Source: UBA1672 sp964352665
Lineage (GTDB): Bacteria; Pseudomonadota; Alphaproteobacteria; Micavibrionales; Micavibrionaceae
Reading direction: 5' to 3'
Length of the DNA stretch: 64,000 nt
Assembly (NCBI GenBank): GCA_964352665.1
Contig: CAYGSJ010000004.1
Location: forward strand, 124,001-188,000
Both the position numbers and the translations under genes were made by a program. The notes beneath the pieces were generated by a model that was not told the origin of the DNA, made no database searches, and worked only from the letters and a program-made list of their open reading frames with translations. Shown piece after piece: positions 1 to 9,544 of this stretch; position 1 is the stretch's first letter; each line of letters begins with the position of its first letter.

Positions 1-2
1 AG

Positions 3-644
3 ATTGCCGGATATAACGAAATTAAGGCATCGGACAAAAATAATTACTTTTTCCTAAACGGGTATGCCCTCGATATTGATTTCGATTTTAAAAAGTTGAG
101 CTTAAAGAGTTCTGATTTAGCAGATATAAAATTCCCGCTTCAACGTCGTAAAAACGCTCTGAAGTTTGGCCCTGTAAGTCACAATACTACACAAGTGATG
201 CCGTCTTTGATGCTTTTAACCATTGGTGAGGACGAACAAACAGCAGCTATACTGCAAAAAGGTGTTTTAAATATAGAGATGTTCAAGGATGCTTTTGGTA
301 ATATTCCATCTAATCTTTTGAGTAAGGAAGTTCTGGGTGTTGAGTGTGGCATGGCAATGCTTGAAACGCGCGACGATCATAGACTATCTCTATTGTCATT
401 TGCCATTGGGCTAAGTGATGGTTCTATCGGGTCTAAGGTAGAAACACTTAATAGGTTTGATCCTATAAGCGACCTAAAACTTTCATACTCTACTGAGCCT
501 GCGGAGCTTAAGACAATCTCCTTGGACAATCAGTCCTACGACTATGTTAATTCTGTTTTAAAAAGCGCCTCTGAAAGCTCTCCTTGTGCTGCTTATGTCA
601 TTAAGCAGAATGTTCAAGTTGATCAAGGAAAAGCATTAGAATGA
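3..644 (+). CDS. Unknown protein, C-terminal part (runs off the window start)
   Basis: The reading frame is open from base 3, so the gene probably begins upstream; a TTG at 96 is the only candidate start inside the window and has no good ribosome binding site. The visible part encodes about 213 residues ending in QVDQGKALE. I see no transmembrane segment, signal peptide or motif that I recognise. The stop overlaps the start of the ATP12 chaperone gene in an ATGA arrangement at 641-644, so the two are probably translationally coupled and in one operon. Function is not known. Confidence 0.6.
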   Translation: MAGYNEIKASDKNNYFFLNGYALDIDFDFKKLSLKSSDLADIKFPLQRRKNALKFGPVSHNTTQVMPSLMLLTIGEDEQTAAILQKGVLNIEMFKDAFGNIPSNLLSKEVLGVECGMAMLETRDDHRLSLLSFAIGLSDGSIGSKVETLNRFDPISDLKLSYSTEPAELKTISLDNQSYDYVNSVLKSASESSPCAAYVIKQNVQVDQGKALE

Positions 645-1348
645 AACGTTTCTATAAGGTCGTCTCTACGCGAAAGTCTTCTAATGGTTTCGAAATATTA
701 CTTGATAACCGGCCTATTAAAACCAAGGCTGGGCATATTCTTTTAGCGCCAGAGGAGCCTTTAGCAGAAGCATTAGTTAGGGAATGGTCCGCGCAGAAGG
801 ATCAAATTATTCCTGATACCATGCCATTAACGCAAATTCTCAATACACAGTTGGATCGTGTTTCCACTGAGCGTGAAGCCATGACCGCTGCAATCCTTAA
901 GTACTTGGATACAGACTTGATTTGTTATTTTGCCGAGGAGCCGGAAGAGCTGATTAGTCTCCAAGAACAGAGTTGGAAGAGATGGCTTGATTGGTTTGAG
1001 GAAGTGTTTGGGGAAGCTCTGAAAACAACGAATAGTTTACTAGCGTTGCAGCAGTCTGAGCGGGCGCATGAATCGGTTCGTGACTATGTAAAGAATCTGG
1101 ATGATGCGTATTTTACAGTTCTGCAGCTTGTCACCTCTTTGTCTGGTTCACTCATTTTAGGACTTGCCTTTGTCCAGGGAAAGGCTAAGGCCGATGATAT
1201 TCTCGCTGCATGTTATGTGGAGGAGTCGTACAAAGAACAAATATATAATGCAGAAAAATACGGAATGGATCCGATGTTGGAGAAAGAGAAGTTATCCAAA
1301 CGCAAGGATTTTGAAGCGGCAGAAGTATATTTTAAATCAATATGTTAA
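641..1348 (+). CDS. ATP12-type F1-ATPase assembly chaperone
   Basis: A 235-residue protein of the ATP12 chaperone family, which in mitochondria binds the F1 alpha subunit before assembly into the F1 hexamer; alphaproteobacteria carry homologues. Family features are the N-terminal beta region (MKRFYKVVSTRK, then ILLDNRPIKTKAG), the EALVREWSAQ segment, MPLTQILNTQLDRV, and the helical C-terminal part with the YFAEEPEEL and LGLAF segments. Length is normal. The gene starts inside the stop of the upstream gene (ATGA) and ends tail-to-tail with mutL, the two stop codons sharing a TTAA at 1345-1348. No terminator lies between them, so one must depend on read-through or Rho. Confidence 0.85.
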   Translation: MKRFYKVVSTRKSSNGFEILLDNRPIKTKAGHILLAPEEPLAEALVREWSAQKDQIIPDTMPLTQILNTQLDRVSTEREAMTAAILKYLDTDLICYFAEEPEELISLQEQSWKRWLDWFEEVFGEALKTTNSLLALQQSERAHESVRDYVKNLDDAYFTVLQLVTSLSGSLILGLAFVQGKAKADDILAACYVEESYKEQIYNAEKYGMDPMLEKEKLSKRKDFEAAEVYFKSIC

Positions 1349-3165
1349 CGTCTTCCGAATAGTCTTTCTATATCTTTCAGGGATAACTCAACAAAGGTTG
1401 GTCTGCCGTGGTTGCATTGTCCGGATAAAGGTGTATTTTCCATCTGCCTGAGCAGAGTGTTCATTTCTTCGATGTTAAGCCGTCTACCTGATCTGACTGA
1501 TCCATGGCAAGCCATTGTCGAAAGGATTTCGTTAAGTTGTTTTTCTAAAACATCACTTCTGTCTTCTTCTGAAAGCTGATCAACTAAATTGTATACCAAA
1601 CGTTTTGTATCGACCTTGGAGCCCAATAATGACGGGATTGCATGCACAGCGACAGCACCTTTGCCGAAGGCCTCAATATCAAGACCAAGCTTTGAAAGCG
1701 TATCGGAATGCTCCAGAAGTTTTTCAGCCTGAATCTCATCCAGCTCTATGACTTCAGGTGATAACAATCCTTGTTTTTCTATTCCTGCTTCTTCTATTTG
1801 TGTTTTAAATTTTTCATAGACAAGCCGTTCATGCGCCGCGTGTTGGTCTATGATAGCAATACCGTCTTTTGTTTGTGTGAGGATATAGTTTTCGTGAAAT
1901 TGTGCTCGTGCGGCGCCTAAGGGAAAACCTTCAAACTCTTGGTTTTGATCGATATTTTCATGATACCGTGTAGCCGGAGCCTCGTGAGAAACAAACGAGG
2001 GCTGGGATAAAAACTCATTTGAAGGCTGTTCTGCCAGACTTCCTATTGAGCGTCCGCCATATGCATAACTGCTAGGGACAGAAGGGCGACTTCCCCGGTG
2101 TAGCGGAAGTGCCAAGGCATTTTCATTGTCAGCTCGAAATGCGCCAAGGGTTCTATTAGCAATTGTGCTGGATGTTTTAAAACCGCCCGTATGAATTGCA
2201 TTTTTAAGGGCCCCTATAATTAAGCTACGGATTTTCTGCCCATCACGGAAACGCACCTCTGTCTTTGCAGGATGCACATTCACATCCACATCGGTAGCAG
2301 GTAAATCTATAAAGAGCGCTACCACGGGATGTCGGTCACGGTGGAGAACATCAGCATAAGCAGCTCTTACACAGCCATGGAGAAGTTTGTCACGAACCGC
2401 ACGACCATTAACAAATAGGTACTGATATTGCGATGTGCCGCGTGTGTATGTCGGAAGAGCTGCGAAACCGGATAGAGATATGCCTTCATATTCAGCGGCA
2501 ATATGCATAGAGTTCTCTCCGAATTCACGGCCTAAAATGGAGGAAAGGCGACTTTGTTGGTCCAGAACTGCAGGGAGGTTAAGCTTTTTATTCCCGTCAT
2601 GCGTGAGAGTGAAGTTTATATGTGGGTACGCCATAGCCAGGCGGCTTACGATATCTTTGATAGCCGAGAATTCGGCACGTTCCGACTTTTGAAATTTTAA
2701 TCGCGCCGGTGTTGCAAAAAACAGATCAGAAACTTCTATACGTGTACCTTTAGGATGTGCACTTGGTCTAACGTCTGATTTTTTGCCGGCTTCACAAGAA
2801 ATTTCCCATCCTTCACCGGTTTGCTGGTTTTTTGTTTGTATTTTAATACGTGCAACTGCTGCTATTGATGCGAGAGCCTCTCCTCTAAAACCTAGAAATT
2901 CAATGTTAAGAAGGTCATCAGAAGGGAGCTTGGATGTAGCATGACGATCTAGACAAGCTGAAATTTCTTCCCTGTCCATTCCGTTGCCGTCATCTGTAAT
3001 AACAATTTTAGCTTTACCACCGGCGACTATATCAATGCTGATTTTATGGGCACTTGCATCAATTGCATTTTCAACCATTTCTTTAACGGCAGCGGCGGGA
3101 CGCTCCACAACTTCGCCAGCAGCAATCTGGTTGATCAGTGTCTCAGGTAAATATCTAATACGCAT
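1345..3165 (-). CDS. mutL: DNA mismatch repair protein MutL (endonuclease type)
   Basis: MutL links mismatch recognition by MutS to strand removal. The N-terminal GHKL ATPase shows the expected motifs (INQIAAGEVVERP, ENAIDAS, DDGNGMD, FRGEALASIA). The C-terminal dimerisation domain contains DQHAAHERLVYE at residues 440-451, which fits the DQHA-x2-E-x4-E nuclease motif, followed by ACHGSVRSG, CNHGRPT and a C-terminal FGR. These are the motifs of MutL proteins that nick DNA themselves, as in bacteria without MutH. The linker between domains is proline- and serine-rich. Length (606) is normal. The ATG at 3165 has only a weak ribosome binding site. Confidence 0.95.
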   Translation of the reverse strand: MRIRYLPETLINQIAAGEVVERPAAAVKEMVENAIDASAHKISIDIVAGGKAKIVITDDGNGMDREEISACLDRHATSKLPSDDLLNIEFLGFRGEALASIAAVARIKIQTKNQQTGEGWEISCEAGKKSDVRPSAHPKGTRIEVSDLFFATPARLKFQKSERAEFSAIKDIVSRLAMAYPHINFTLTHDGNKKLNLPAVLDQQSRLSSILGREFGENSMHIAAEYEGISLSGFAALPTYTRGTSQYQYLFVNGRAVRDKLLHGCVRAAYADVLHRDRHPVVALFIDLPATDVDVNVHPAKTEVRFRDGQKIRSLIIGALKNAIHTGGFKTSSTIANRTLGAFRADNENALALPLHRGSRPSVPSSYAYGGRSIGSLAEQPSNEFLSQPSFVSHEAPATRYHENIDQNQEFEGFPLGAARAQFHENYILTQTKDGIAIIDQHAAHERLVYEKFKTQIEEAGIEKQGLLSPEVIELDEIQAEKLLEHSDTLSKLGLDIEAFGKGAVAVHAIPSLLGSKVDTKRLVYNLVDQLSEEDRSDVLEKQLNEILSTMACHGSVRSGRRLNIEEMNTLLRQMENTPLSGQCNHGRPTFVELSLKDIERLFGRR

Positions 3166-3253
3166 GAAAAAACTATAAGGTGCATAGATTTATTTGTCAG
3201 CATTATGTTTATTTTTTGAGGGGAATCTAGGTGCATAACGTTATAGAAACAGG

Positions 3254-4564
3254 CTAAATAGAACTAAAATCTATTATAGCTTCGTCAATTTTTGCATCAT
3301 CTAGCCGTGCATTTTTGAGTATGGCGCCTGATAAGTCGGCACGGCGTAGATCCGCGCCTTTAAGGTCTGCATAGGTAAGATCTGCACCCATAAGAATAAT
3401 ATCACGCATATCGGCATCCTGAAAATTAGCAAATCTCAGATCTGCACCGCTCATATTAACACGATCCAGACGAACACTTTCGTCAGCCTTATCAAATTTC
3501 AAGGGGCTTAGGCGTGCTCCACGAAGATGAGCCCGGGTCATTTTAACATTTTTAAGGCTCGATCCCCTCAAATCTATATTTTCCATGAAGCAATCCCGAA
3601 AGTCTGAATAATCAAGCAATGTGCTTTGCATTGCTGCGTGGCTAAGGTCAAGATTTAAAAAAGATGCGTTTGTTGCTCGAATGGCCGTCAAAGAGAAAAA
3701 ACGCAGGTCAAATATATGTCGCAAATCATAATCACTTAAATTAAGACGGCGTCCTTCCGCACCGATCGTGGCAACCCAGATGGTGTGTTCTTTCAACATG
3801 TCTTCCAGAGTTTCTTCATCTTCTACAAAAGCTTCCCCTAGACCTTCGTTTGTGATTGCATTTGTACGGCTAATGCCTGCAGTTTCAGCATTGTGCATAA
3901 CGACGTCTGCAAGAATGGCACTATTCATATTAGATTTTCTGAGATCTGAGCCTGTAAAATCTGCTCCTGCCAAGTTTGATCCTATAAAGACTGCATCTTC
4001 GAAAATGGCGTTGCTTGTTTTTGCTTTTGCCAGATTTGCATCAGTGAAATCCGCGGAGTTCGCACGAACTCCGGATAAATCAGCATTTGTCAGTTTGGCC
4101 CCGGTCAAAATCGTTTTTGTACCGTCTCCGTGCATCCGCTTGCGATCAGTTAGCTCTCCCTTTTTCCCTTTTTCCATGATTTTCCCCTCGCGCATGTCAG
4201 CCTGTGCGAGGTTTGTACCTGATAGGTTAACGCGTGCCATATAGGCACCGCGCAAGTCCGAACGTGAGAAATTTGCATGCGATAGATCAGCATTTTGTAA
4301 GTCACAAGCAAAAAAGCAAGCAGAAGAGAAATTACTGAGTGATAGATCTGCTCCGGCTAAAACTGAGCCTGTAAAATCTGCTTGAGAAAGGTTAGCACCA
4401 TGAAAATCAATCGCAGAAAGATTTTTATAGCGCAGCATAGCGCGTCTGCCGCCAATGCGTCCTATAAGAAACATTTCGTGCAGCCTTATAGCTTCATTGA
4501 CTTCCTTTTGGGTAACAAGAGGAAGGTCTTGTGGCTGAGGTATGTTTTCAACAACATCGAGCAT
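3254..4564 (-). CDS. Pentapeptide-repeat protein, two repeat blocks
   Basis: A 436-residue protein made mostly of A(D/N)LxX pentapeptide repeats, which fold as a right-handed quadrilateral beta helix. One block spans about residues 50-230, interrupted by a charged insert around KIMEKGKKGELTDRKR. A linker with an acidic stretch and the segment HTIWVATIGAEGRR follows, then a second block runs to about residue 430. The first 45 residues are non-repetitive. There is no signal peptide, so a cytoplasmic location is likely. Some family members mimic DNA and protect gyrase, but nothing here shows that role. The gene sits between pgi and mutL with modest gaps. Target unknown. Confidence 0.85.
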   Translation of the reverse strand: MLDVVENIPQPQDLPLVTQKEVNEAIRLHEMFLIGRIGGRRAMLRYKNLSAIDFHGANLSQADFTGSVLAGADLSLSNFSSACFFACDLQNADLSHANFSRSDLRGAYMARVNLSGTNLAQADMREGKIMEKGKKGELTDRKRMHGDGTKTILTGAKLTNADLSGVRANSADFTDANLAKAKTSNAIFEDAVFIGSNLAGADFTGSDLRKSNMNSAILADVVMHNAETAGISRTNAITNEGLGEAFVEDEETLEDMLKEHTIWVATIGAEGRRLNLSDYDLRHIFDLRFFSLTAIRATNASFLNLDLSHAAMQSTLLDYSDFRDCFMENIDLRGSSLKNVKMTRAHLRGARLSPLKFDKADESVRLDRVNMSGADLRFANFQDADMRDIILMGADLTYADLKGADLRRADLSGAILKNARLDDAKIDEAIIDFSSI

Positions 4565-4623
4565 AGTCGTACTCTACACTAAAATGAGTAATTTTTCGCT
4601 ACTTTTTAAATTGTAATAGTTAC

Positions 4624-6204
4624 TTAGAGGCTGCGGATGTAGTCTAGAAGTCCGCGGGTACCATTGTCAGATTCAATATCATTAATACTCTTGTCAAAGT
4701 CCTCGATGATTGTGTTAGCTAGGACTTTTCCAAGCTCGACGCCGCACTGATCGAAGCTGTTTATGTTCCATATTATCCCCTGAACAAAGATTTTATGCTC
4801 GTACAGTGCCAGAAGCATACCAAAGCTATACGGGGTTAACTCGTTTATTACGATCGTATTACTTGGCCGATTTCCAGAAAAAGACTTATGTGGGTTCTTA
4901 TGATCGAGCCCTTCCATTAAAGCCTTGGTTTGTGCGATTCCATTCGCCAATAGTTTCTTATGATGCCCTGCAATATCATGCTGTGGTTTTGCAACCATTA
5001 TAAAATCACAAGGAACGACAGTGGTGCCTTGATGAATAAGTTGAAAATAGGCGTGCTGAGCATTTGTTCCTGTTTCGCCAAAGATAATCGGGCCTGTTTT
5101 ATAATCTATTTTTCTATTATGGCGATCTACGGATTTACCATTCGATTCCATGTCTAATTGCTGCATATAGGCGGGCATGCGCCACAATCCTTGGTCATAA
5201 GGATTTATTGATAATGCAGGATAGCCCATAAAATTTCTGTTCCATATCCCTGTGAGTGCCAGTAGCATAGGCAAATTCTTTTCCAAGGGAGCATTTTGGA
5301 AATGCTGATCCATGCTGTGTGCGCCGGCCAGCATTTGTTTGAAATGATCAAAACCTATAGCAATGCAAAAACAAAGCCCAATCATAGACCACAAGGAATA
5401 ACGGCCACCTACCCAATCCCAGATCGGAAATATATTTTCTTCCTTAATTCCAAATTTGACAGCTTCTTCCACATTTTGTGTGGCTGCTACAAAATGTTCC
5501 GATATATCTTCTGATTTCAGCTCTTTTTTTAACCATTCACGGGCGCTTATTGCATTGGTTATTGTTTCTTGAGTAGTGAAGGTTTTGGATGTGACAATAA
5601 AAAGGGTTTTTTTAGGATCAACCAGTCGTAATGTTTCGGCGAGATGCGCACCATCCATATTAGAAACAAAGTGTAATTGTATGTCTCGGTCTGTAAATGG
5701 TCTCAAGGCATCATATGCCATGGAAGATGCCAGGTCAGAACCACCAATGCCGATGTTTACGATGTGTAAAAACTTCCTTTTGTTCCTGACGTTGTCAGTA
5801 AACGCCTTCATTTTTTCAAGAGCGCCTCGGATAAGGGGCATAATATCTTCATTATCCACTTGAATAGGGTCTCTATCAGGTTTTCGTAGAGCGGTATGAA
5901 GGACGGCCCTGTTTTCTGTTATATTTATTGGTGCGCCTGAAAACATTTTTTGACGCCATTCTTCAATCCCGCAAGCATGGGCAAGATTTACGAGTTTTGA
6001 AAGTGTTTCTGCATTTAAAAGCTGTTTGGAAAAATCCAGCATCAAATTTTCATGTACGACATGAAAATTTTCATAACGCATGGGGTCGGCCTCAAAAAGA
6101 GAGGTGATCGTTGTTGTGCACATTTTTTTGGCATGTCTTTTTAAAACTTTCCATTCAGAAAGCTTTGAGCGCATAGGATCATTTTGGCTTTTATCGAGGA
6201 CCAT
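4624..6204 (-). CDS. pgi: Glucose-6-phosphate isomerase
   Basis: Interconverts glucose 6-phosphate and fructose 6-phosphate in the cytoplasm. Both family signatures are present: the one around WVGGRYSLWSMIGL in the middle, and NSFDQCGVELGK near the C terminus, whose lysine is catalytic. GIGGSDL forms the phosphate-binding turn, and GETGTNAQHAYFQLIHQG carries the catalytic glutamate and histidine. At 526 residues it is of normal length for the long bacterial form. It starts 10 bases downstream of the inactive M16 peptidase gene on the same strand, so it is probably co-transcribed with the lspA-peptidase run. No clear ribosome binding site precedes the ATG at 6204. Confidence 0.95.
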   Translation of the reverse strand: MVLDKSQNDPMRSKLSEWKVLKRHAKKMCTTTITSLFEADPMRYENFHVVHENLMLDFSKQLLNAETLSKLVNLAHACGIEEWRQKMFSGAPINITENRAVLHTALRKPDRDPIQVDNEDIMPLIRGALEKMKAFTDNVRNKRKFLHIVNIGIGGSDLASSMAYDALRPFTDRDIQLHFVSNMDGAHLAETLRLVDPKKTLFIVTSKTFTTQETITNAISAREWLKKELKSEDISEHFVAATQNVEEAVKFGIKEENIFPIWDWVGGRYSLWSMIGLCFCIAIGFDHFKQMLAGAHSMDQHFQNAPLEKNLPMLLALTGIWNRNFMGYPALSINPYDQGLWRMPAYMQQLDMESNGKSVDRHNRKIDYKTGPIIFGETGTNAQHAYFQLIHQGTTVVPCDFIMVAKPQHDIAGHHKKLLANGIAQTKALMEGLDHKNPHKSFSGNRPSNTIVINELTPYSFGMLLALYEHKIFVQGIIWNINSFDQCGVELGKVLANTIIEDFDKSINDIESDNGTRGLLDYIRSL

Positions 6205-6214
6205 TTTTATATTT

Positions 6215-7573
6215 CTATTCTACATTAGGCAATGTTTCAACGATCTCAGCATCTTCTATACCGTCAGGATTGCCAACTAAAATAGTTGTAAATTTATTTT
6301 TGTCGAGCACTCTTTTTGCCGCGTTTTGAATTTGTTCTGCTGTAACGTGTTGTATTTTGTTTTTACGTTGGTCGAGATAGTCGATGGGAAGATCATCCAA
6401 TTGCATTGATAAAAGGATTGCAGCAATTGAATCTGTTGAAGTAAAGGAAAGTGGTAGAGATCCAATTAAGTATGATTTTGCATTTTTTAGTTCAATTTCA
6501 GACACAGGCTCTTTTTTTATTTTGTCCCACTCTTCATGAATAAGGGAGAGCATTTCTAGGACCGATGGATTGACGGTAGATGTAACAACATGTAACACAT
6601 CCGTTTCTTCATATTCCTTGAAATATGAGAATATCCCGTATGTAAGGCCGCGTTTCTCACGAATTTCTTCCATTAAACGAGAGCCAAAACCGGATTCCCC
6701 CAGAATAAAATTCATCACTTTTGCAGCATGATAATCATCATCTTTACGATTTACGCCCTTTTGCGAAATTCTAATAACGGTTTGTGGTATGTCTTGTTTA
6801 TATAAATATGTTTTTCCAACGTTTTTGAGCTCAAATTTCTCAAAGTCTTTTGAGTTAACGTCGGGTAAGATCGAGAAAATGTTATCTAGCACGGACTTTA
6901 GTTCTTCGGCGCTAATATCTCCTGCTACACCAATAATCAGCTGGTTTTTACCAAGTTTCTTATGAAAGTTATGTAGGTCTTCTGTTGTGATGTTATCGAG
7001 TGAACTGAGTGTACCGCCACTGTTAAGTGCATAAGGATGTCCCTCAAAAATGCGGTCATTCTCTATTCTAGCGTTCATCCATGTAGGGTCGGTTATCGAC
7101 GATTTAATACGACTTTTATTCGAAGCACGCATGCGCTCCAAAGGCTCAGGATCAAAACGGGGCTGGATTAGCGCGAGCTTAAGAAGGTCAAAGGCCTTAT
7201 CCTTGTTTCGTGTTAACGTTTTGAGCTGTCCCCCGAAATGGTCACGTGATGATGTGAAACGCAGACTTATAGAGTTATCTTGGAGAAGTTTTTGAAATGC
7301 AAGACTCTCTATTTCTCCGGCTCCCTCATCCATTGTGTTCGATGCAAGCTGTGCAAGGCCTTGTTTATTTATCGGGTCGTTCTTAGCGCCGGCATTTTTA
7401 AATGAAAATTGTATGGCAATGACGGGGACAGAATGATCCTCCACCAGCCAGGCATGTATTCCGGTTGCGCTTTCTACAGCCTGTATATCCAAAACCTTTT
7501 CCGCAGCTAAAGCGTTATTACAAAAAACAAAAAAAACAAAAATAGGTATGAGTGATGTTATCATTTTATTCAT
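6215..7573 (-). CDS. M16-family peptidase-like protein, inactive partner
   Basis: A 452-residue periplasmic protein with an N-terminal signal sequence (MNKMITSLIPIFVFFVFCNNALA). It has the two-lobe M16 fold, including the C-terminal lobe motif RLMEEIREKRGLTYGIFSY. The zinc-binding HxxEH of active members is absent: the equivalent place reads QGLAQLASNTMDEG. In bacterial M16 pairs one subunit is catalytic and the other supplies substrate-binding residues, and this fits the second type. It overlaps the upstream active-subunit gene by 8 bases and has a good binding site (GGAAAAATCA before ATG), so the two are translationally coupled and probably form a heterodimer. Confidence 0.85.
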   Translation of the reverse strand: MNKMITSLIPIFVFFVFCNNALAAEKVLDIQAVESATGIHAWLVEDHSVPVIAIQFSFKNAGAKNDPINKQGLAQLASNTMDEGAGEIESLAFQKLLQDNSISLRFTSSRDHFGGQLKTLTRNKDKAFDLLKLALIQPRFDPEPLERMRASNKSRIKSSITDPTWMNARIENDRIFEGHPYALNSGGTLSSLDNITTEDLHNFHKKLGKNQLIIGVAGDISAEELKSVLDNIFSILPDVNSKDFEKFELKNVGKTYLYKQDIPQTVIRISQKGVNRKDDDYHAAKVMNFILGESGFGSRLMEEIREKRGLTYGIFSYFKEYEETDVLHVVTSTVNPSVLEMLSLIHEEWDKIKKEPVSEIELKNAKSYLIGSLPLSFTSTDSIAAILLSMQLDDLPIDYLDQRKNKIQHVTAEQIQNAAKRVLDKNKFTTILVGNPDGIEDAEIVETLPNVE

Positions 7574-8978
7574 TTGATTTTTCCTTATCTGCCATCGGTA
7601 ATAAGATGCCTTCTACCGGCGGATATTTATAAGGCGTAGAGGGGTTAACGTATGTTTTAGCTGCGCTTACAACCTGCTCTTTTGTAATTTTTTCAATGTC
7701 TTGTGGCCAGAACTCAATATCATCAAGCGAGGCACCGGTTATTATACTATGGCCTATAATCATGGCGGGGCCGCTCAAACTATCACGCGCGAAAACGCTT
7801 TCATCTTTCATTCTGGTAATGGCATCTTTTAATTCTTGGTCTGTGATGCCCTCATTAACCACTCTTGCTAATTCCCTATCAATTGCCTTACGTACGTCTT
7901 CTATACTTTTGTTTTCTGCCAATGATGCAAAGATGGAGAGCGTTGCATCATCCCAATCAGAAGAATCATAAGAATAAGAAATGTTTGTTGCTACTTTCTG
8001 TTCTACAACCAAAGAAGAATATAGGCGTGAGTTAGAGCCACTACCCATTATATGGGCAAGAATTTCAAGTGCCAGAGAATCTTGTTTATCTTGCCGCAAA
8101 CTAGGGGTTCTATATGTCCTTGTGAAAGCAGGTTGCTTAATGCTCTCGTGTTGTAAGGTTACCAAGGCTTGGGATATAAATTCCGGAGAGATTGTTCTTA
8201 TTCTTTCCGGTGTGTCAGCAGGCTCAATGATGCCGTAGGTGCGTTTTGCAATCTCATAGACCTCGTCTGGGGACACATCTCCAGAAACAACCAGAACGGC
8301 ATTGTTTGGCGCATAATACTTATTATAAAACTCTTTTGCATCCATCCAGGTTAAAGTCTCTATTTCATGCATCCATCCTATGACTGGTATACTGTATGGA
8401 TGGTTAGGAAATAAAACTTCACGAAGTTGCTCTCCCAATTTTACACGCGGGTCGTTGTCTGTGCGTTGTCTTCTTTCCTCCTGAATAACTTTTTGTTCGG
8501 CCTTGAATTCATCTTCCGGAATATCAACACCGCGCATCCGGCCTGCCTCCATACGCATAACAGTTTCAAGATGCTCGCTGCCTATGGACTGGTAATAGGC
8601 AGTATAGTCTTGGGATGTGAAGGCATTATCTTCTCCACCAAGAGATCTAATGATTTTTGAGAATTCGCCGGGGGCCAGATTTCCAAGAACTTCGTGTTTT
8701 TGTCCTTTGAAGAGAAGGTGTTCCAGAAAATGCGCAATGCCGGACTTGCCAGCAGGTTCGTCTGCTGCACCTGCAGCGTACCAAATCATGTGTGTTACGA
8801 CGGGTGCGCGGTGGTTTTCAACGACTATAATGCGTAGGCCGTTTTCCAGTTTATAAGATTTTGCATCGAATACCTTTTGCACTTCTTGTGCATGAGCAAA
8901 ATTTGTTAGAAGGAATGCAAGCATAAAGCTTACTGATGCAACTTTACAAAGGTTGGAGAAAGATAGAGTTCTATGCAT
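7566..8978 (-). CDS. M16-family zinc metallopeptidase, active subunit
   Basis: A 470-residue processing-peptidase/PqqL-like M16 protease. The signal peptide ends near residue 30 (FAHA), so it is probably exported to the periplasm. The inverted zinc motif HFLEH is at residues 83-87, with the third ligand expected at about Glu167 in VIQEERRQR. The C-terminal lobe contains the GSGSNSRLYSSLVVEQKVA segment typical of the family. A good ribosome binding site (AAAGG, 7 bases before ATG) sets the start at 8978. It lies 10 bases after the DUF3035 lipoprotein gene and overlaps its inactive partner. Substrate unknown. Confidence 0.92.
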   Translation of the reverse strand: MHRTLSFSNLCKVASVSFMLAFLLTNFAHAQEVQKVFDAKSYKLENGLRIIVVENHRAPVVTHMIWYAAGAADEPAGKSGIAHFLEHLLFKGQKHEVLGNLAPGEFSKIIRSLGGEDNAFTSQDYTAYYQSIGSEHLETVMRMEAGRMRGVDIPEDEFKAEQKVIQEERRQRTDNDPRVKLGEQLREVLFPNHPYSIPVIGWMHEIETLTWMDAKEFYNKYYAPNNAVLVVSGDVSPDEVYEIAKRTYGIIEPADTPERIRTISPEFISQALVTLQHESIKQPAFTRTYRTPSLRQDKQDSLALEILAHIMGSGSNSRLYSSLVVEQKVATNISYSYDSSDWDDATLSIFASLAENKSIEDVRKAIDRELARVVNEGITDQELKDAITRMKDESVFARDSLSGPAMIIGHSIITGASLDDIEFWPQDIEKITKEQVVSAAKTYVNPSTPYKYPPVEGILLPMADKEKSNE

Positions 8979-8988
8979 TTTCTAGCCT

Positions 8989-9519
8989 TTAGTCTTCGAT
9001 GTAGGGTGTTTCGCCTTCGGTAATGCTTTTACCTTCTTGCTTGTTTTGTTGTATACGTTCCAGTTCTTTCTTGGAATCAACTATAGTGGCAGAAGATTTT
9101 TCATCTGAGCTTGTCAGATTAAGAAGTTTATCTGCAACTGCCTTATTTCTGTCTTTCATTTCAGCAGTTTCATTATTAACCGTAGCACGTATGTTTGGCT
9201 CGGCTTGTGTGCCGCCTGCTTTTTCCAAAAGTACAGATTCAGCCTGACTTGATGAATTTTCTGCTGTTTTATGTTCACCAAAAACAGCCTCCTTTGCCTG
9301 TTTTATTGTTGTCACTTCTTGAGGTCTCGGGGCACCAAGATTGGGGGGCGGCAGGGCAAGCTTGCTTGGAATTTCTAGAGGAGCACGTGTAATCACTGCA
9401 AATTCATCCGGAGAGTCTTTTTCGAGACCAAGATTTTCTTTAACACTCGAGCAAGCGCTTAAAGGCAGAATAAATGCCAACAGTGCGAAGAGAAATGTAA
9501 CCGACTTTATTGTGTGCAT
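8989..9519 (-). CDS. DUF3035 lipoprotein, BamF-type
   Basis: A small outer-membrane lipoprotein. From the ATG at 9519 the protein begins MHTIKSVTFLFALLAFILPL and has the lipobox LSAC, giving a mature N-terminal cysteine. It then shows the DUF3035 signature: PDEFAVITRAPLEIPS, LPPPNLGAPRP. Alphaproteobacterial members are annotated as the BamF subunit of the beta-barrel assembly machine. A frame-open extension upstream of 9519 exists, but it would bury the signal peptide and overlap lspA, so I reject it. The C-terminal half is low-complexity and charged. The position directly after lspA is apt, since LspA matures lipoproteins. Confidence 0.82.
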   Translation of the reverse strand: MHTIKSVTFLFALLAFILPLSACSSVKENLGLEKDSPDEFAVITRAPLEIPSKLALPPPNLGAPRPQEVTTIKQAKEAVFGEHKTAENSSSQAESVLLEKAGGTQAEPNIRATVNNETAEMKDRNKAVADKLLNLTSSDEKSSATIVDSKKELERIQQNKQEGKSITEGETPYIED

Positions 9520-9544
9520 GGCTCTTATCTTACCTGATTGTTTG

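Noticed and set aside
3180..3240. Repeated GGTGCATA upstream of mutL
   Set aside because: Two short copies 50 bases apart could arise by chance in AT-rich sequence.
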